From NCBI RefSeq assembly GCF_009649845.1, contig NZ_WJIE01000005.1, positions 62,001 through 126,000 of the forward strand: a stretch of DNA of 64,000 bases. Reading direction: 5' to 3'. The notes beneath the pieces are model-generated. The model was not told where the DNA came from. It ran no database searches and was given only the letters and a program-made list of their open reading frames with translations. This document shows positions 62,551 to 64,000 of the stretch, piece after piece; position 1 is the stretch's first letter; each line of letters starts with the position of its first letter. The DNA comes from Polyangium spumosum (GTDB lineage Bacteria > Myxococcota_A > Polyangia > Polyangiales > Polyangiaceae). The position numbers were made by a program, and so were the translations under genes.

Positions 62551-63000
62551 GTGACCAACGCAATGCCCGCCATGAACATGCCGATGTCGATGATGCCCTC
62601 GTCCATGATGGGATCGCCCATGACGGGTATGCCCATGGGGGGAATGCCGCCCATGATGAACATGATGCCCGGCATGATGAACATGATGCCCGGCATGATG
62701 GGCATGATGCCCGGCATGATGGGCATGGGCATGATGCCCGGCATGATGAACATGATGCCCATGATGGGCATGATGCCCGGCATGATGGGCATGGGTATGA
62801 TGCCCGTGATGTGCCGGATGTCCTATGAAATGACGAAGGACGGAATCACCTGCAAATTGACGCCCGGCGACGGCACCTCCATGGAGATGATGAAGGAGCG
62901 CTGCGAGGCCATGGCCCGCATGATGTCGGCCGGCATGCCCATGATGATGTTGTGCGGAGGGATGCCGATGATGATGTGTATGCCGAGCGCGCAGAAGTGA
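62551..63000 (+). CDS. Extremely methionine-rich protein (possible copper-binding)
   Basis: The 149-residue protein has about 61 methionines (~41%). Residues ~5-85 are repeats of MMPGMMGMG/MMNMMPGMM type; the C-terminal part has five Cys (VMCRM, ITCKL, KERCEA, MLCGG, MMMCM) and more Met clusters. GTG 62551 has an AAAAGGAG site; ATG 62563 is an alternative. There is no signal peptide, so a cytosolic metal (Cu(I)/Ag(I)) binding or storage role is suggested by the Met/Cys content only. It is divergent from the beta-helix gene. A hairpin follows the stop. Confidence 0.75.
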   Translation: MTNAMPAMNMPMSMMPSSMMGSPMTGMPMGGMPPMMNMMPGMMNMMPGMMGMMPGMMGMGMMPGMMNMMPMMGMMPGMMGMGMMPVMCRMSYEMTKDGITCKLTPGDGTSMEMMKERCEAMARMMSAGMPMMMLCGGMPMMMCMPSAQK

Positions 63001-63015
63001 CCCGCCCGCGGCGGG
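63001..63015. terminator. Hairpin downstream of the Met-rich gene
   Basis: CCCGCC-CGC-GGCGGG forms a perfect 6-bp stem with a 3-base loop right after the stop codon, between this gene and the convergent mini-gene. No T-run follows. Confidence 0.35.
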
Positions 63016-63027
63016 CCGCTCCTCCAT

Positions 63028-63174
63028 TCACATCGACGGCCAGACGGGGACCCAGAACCAGACCGGGACCCAGACGAGCACGACGGGCCCCGCCTGCGCC
63101 ATTCGGCGCTGCTCGTCGGCGCGCTTCCTTCGGACCTCGTCGAGGTTGATCACGCGGGCGTAGCGCTGGTTCAT
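63028..63174 (-). CDS. 48-aa mini-protein with Trp/Val-rich membrane-like tail
   Basis: A short frame of 48 codons (MNQRYARVINLDEVRRKRAD...) has a basic, charged N-terminal helix and a C-terminal half of alternating Val/Trp/Pro (VLVWVPVWFWVPVWPSM) that could sit in a membrane or be sticky. GGAGG lies seven bases before the ATG. This ribosome-binding site and the codon pattern suggest it is real, but it is short and has no known relatives that I recognise. Confidence 0.5.
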   Translation of the reverse strand: MNQRYARVINLDEVRRKRADEQRRMAQAGPVVLVWVPVWFWVPVWPSM

Positions 63175-63406
63175 CGGACGACCTCCAACAAAGCGTGGCA
63201 TCGTCCAACATAACGGACGCCGCTCGTTGGATCAAGCCTTTCCGAGAGATCGGGCGTGAAGAAGCCGAGCTCACTCCAGGCCGAGCGGCATTTCCGGGGA
63301 GTTCGGCGATTCTCGACGAGGTCCTCCGTTCACGGACGCGACATTTCGCCGGAGGATCCAAATCTTCGGGCGCCGCCGCGCGTCTCAGGCGGGCTCCGGA
63401 GCCGCC

Positions 63407-64000
63407 ATGAGAGTTTTCGCGTTTCGCACGTCGATCCCCTTCGCCCTCGTCACCCTCGTCCTCTTCGTCCTCGGCTGCGCGCCGGCCGCCTCGCCTCCCG
63501 GCGCGCGTGATCCGAACGCGATCCGCGTGGAGGTGGCGCTCGGCTCGCCCGTGCTGCTCGCGAACGGGGACAGCACGGTCTACGCCGTGCTGCGCATCTC
63601 CACGTCCACGCGCCCCGCGCGCGAGCGTGGCCCCGTGAACGTCGCGCTCGCCATCGATACCTCGGGCTCGATGGAAGGCGAGGCGATCGCCGCCGCGCGG
63701 CGCGCGAGCCTCGAGGTGATCGACGCGCTGAAGGACGGCGACAGGCTCGCGGTCGTCGTGTTTCATTCGAAGGCCGAGGTCCTCGTCCCTTCGACCGAGC
63801 TCGACGCCGAGGTCCGCGCCGAGGCGCGGCGGCGCATCGCCGCGATGGAGGCCCGCGGCACGACCGAAATGGCGGGCGGGCTCCAGACGGCGCTCGACGA
63901 GGTGCTCTCGAACGTGAACCCGAACGGCGTGAACCGCGTGGTGCTGCTCGGCGACGGGATCCCGAACCAACCGGCGAACCTCGAATACACGGCGAAGCGC
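63407..64000 (+). CDS. VWA-domain lipoprotein, 3' partial
   Basis: The gene runs off the window end (198 codons visible). It has a lipoprotein signal (lipobox VLGC, C24) and an N-terminal domain, then a VWA domain with a classical MIDAS motif DTSGSME and further metal/ligand segments (ARGTTEMAGGL; LLGDGIPN). Unlike the tandem VWA protein at 40694 it keeps DxSxS. The upstream 230 bp hold no clear gene on this strand. Confidence 0.85.
   Translation, partial: MRVFAFRTSIPFALVTLVLFVLGCAPAASPPGARDPNAIRVEVALGSPVLLANGDSTVYAVLRISTSTRPARERGPVNVALAIDTSGSMEGEAIAAARRASLEVIDALKDGDRLAVVVFHSKAEVLVPSTELDAEVRAEARRRIAAMEARGTTEMAGGLQTALDEVLSNVNPNGVNRVVLLGDGIPNQPANLEYTAKR

Noticed and set aside
62412-63027. His-rich and Met/Ile-rich open frames opposite the methionine-rich gene
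   Set aside because: Each ATG codon reads CAT on the other strand, so Met-rich coding automatically gives His-rich antisense frames. The plus strand has the GTG start with a ribosome-binding site and a proper stop.

Overview
The window is GC-rich bacterial DNA with dense, often overlapping genes. It carries many features typical of myxobacteria: Hanks-type Ser/Thr kinases with proline/alanine-rich linkers, a giant kinase-ATPase-GAF-STAS protein, many lipoproteins with low-complexity linkers, and a C-terminal MYXO-CTERM-like tail (Cys pair, hydrophobic helix, Arg cluster) on a beta-helix protein. A Polyangium/Sorangium-type myxobacterium is the most likely source. That is an inference; there is no rRNA or tRNA to confirm it.

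Layout. 1-3045: the 3' part of a SagB-type (azoline oxidase) dehydrogenase gene coupled to an S53 peptidase, probably the edge of a RiPP-type locus. 3042-5773 (minus strand): a VIT1-like transporter, a stand-alone receiver and an EthA-like flavoprotein monooxygenase. 5918-16049: one tightly overlapped operon for a group 3b-type cytosolic NiFe hydrogenase (beta, gamma, delta and alpha subunits plus a cyclic-nucleotide-binding protein), its endopeptidase, and hypA, hypF, hypC, hypD and hypE. hypB is missing. 16053-20526: GST, HAD hydrolase, a small acidic protein whose ribosome-binding site is folded into a hairpin, an M74 endopeptidase, a crotonase-fold protein lacking the usual catalytic Glu residues, and an ArsR/AHSA1 pair. 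20704-25921: two YCII/DGPF proteins, an ECF42-type sigma factor, and a 968-residue P-loop/winged-helix regulator.

26764-30180 holds the most unusual region. A 3.06-kb transposon-like element (26825-29883) has 15-bp terminal inverted repeats, further subterminal copies of the same motif, and a 6-7 bp candidate target duplication. It is inserted in an array of short GC-rich tandem repeats. Its IS1-like DDE transposase ends in two tandem copies of the beta-sliding-clamp-binding consensus QL[SD]LF. Between transposase and right end are four passenger genes: a convergent, visibly AT-richer pair of unknown function, and a translationally coupled HTH gene/small gene pair.

30253-45597: M23 peptidase lipoprotein, membrane Ser/Thr kinase, YdeI-like protein, Sel1 lipoprotein, two coupled half-size NHL propeller lipoproteins, a DUF4234-like membrane protein, GST, ExbB-like and TonB-like membrane proteins, a PPOX-fold flavoprotein, a MerR/TipAS regulator with a textbook 19-bp-spacer promoter, a tandem VWA lipoprotein, and a propeller-dihaem protein. 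45788-53939: a 1722-residue kinase/ATPase/GAF/STAS signalling protein convergent with a second propeller-dihaem protein. 54125-56582: a BlaI-type repressor with operator/promoter and a coupled M56 (BlaR1-like) protease carrying an acidic coiled-coil tail instead of a beta-lactam sensor. 56702-64000: SDR, KefB/YbaL-type antiporter, a proline-rich envelope protein, a MYXO-CTERM beta-helix protein, a protein that is about 41% methionine, a 48-residue mini-protein, and the start of a VWA lipoprotein.
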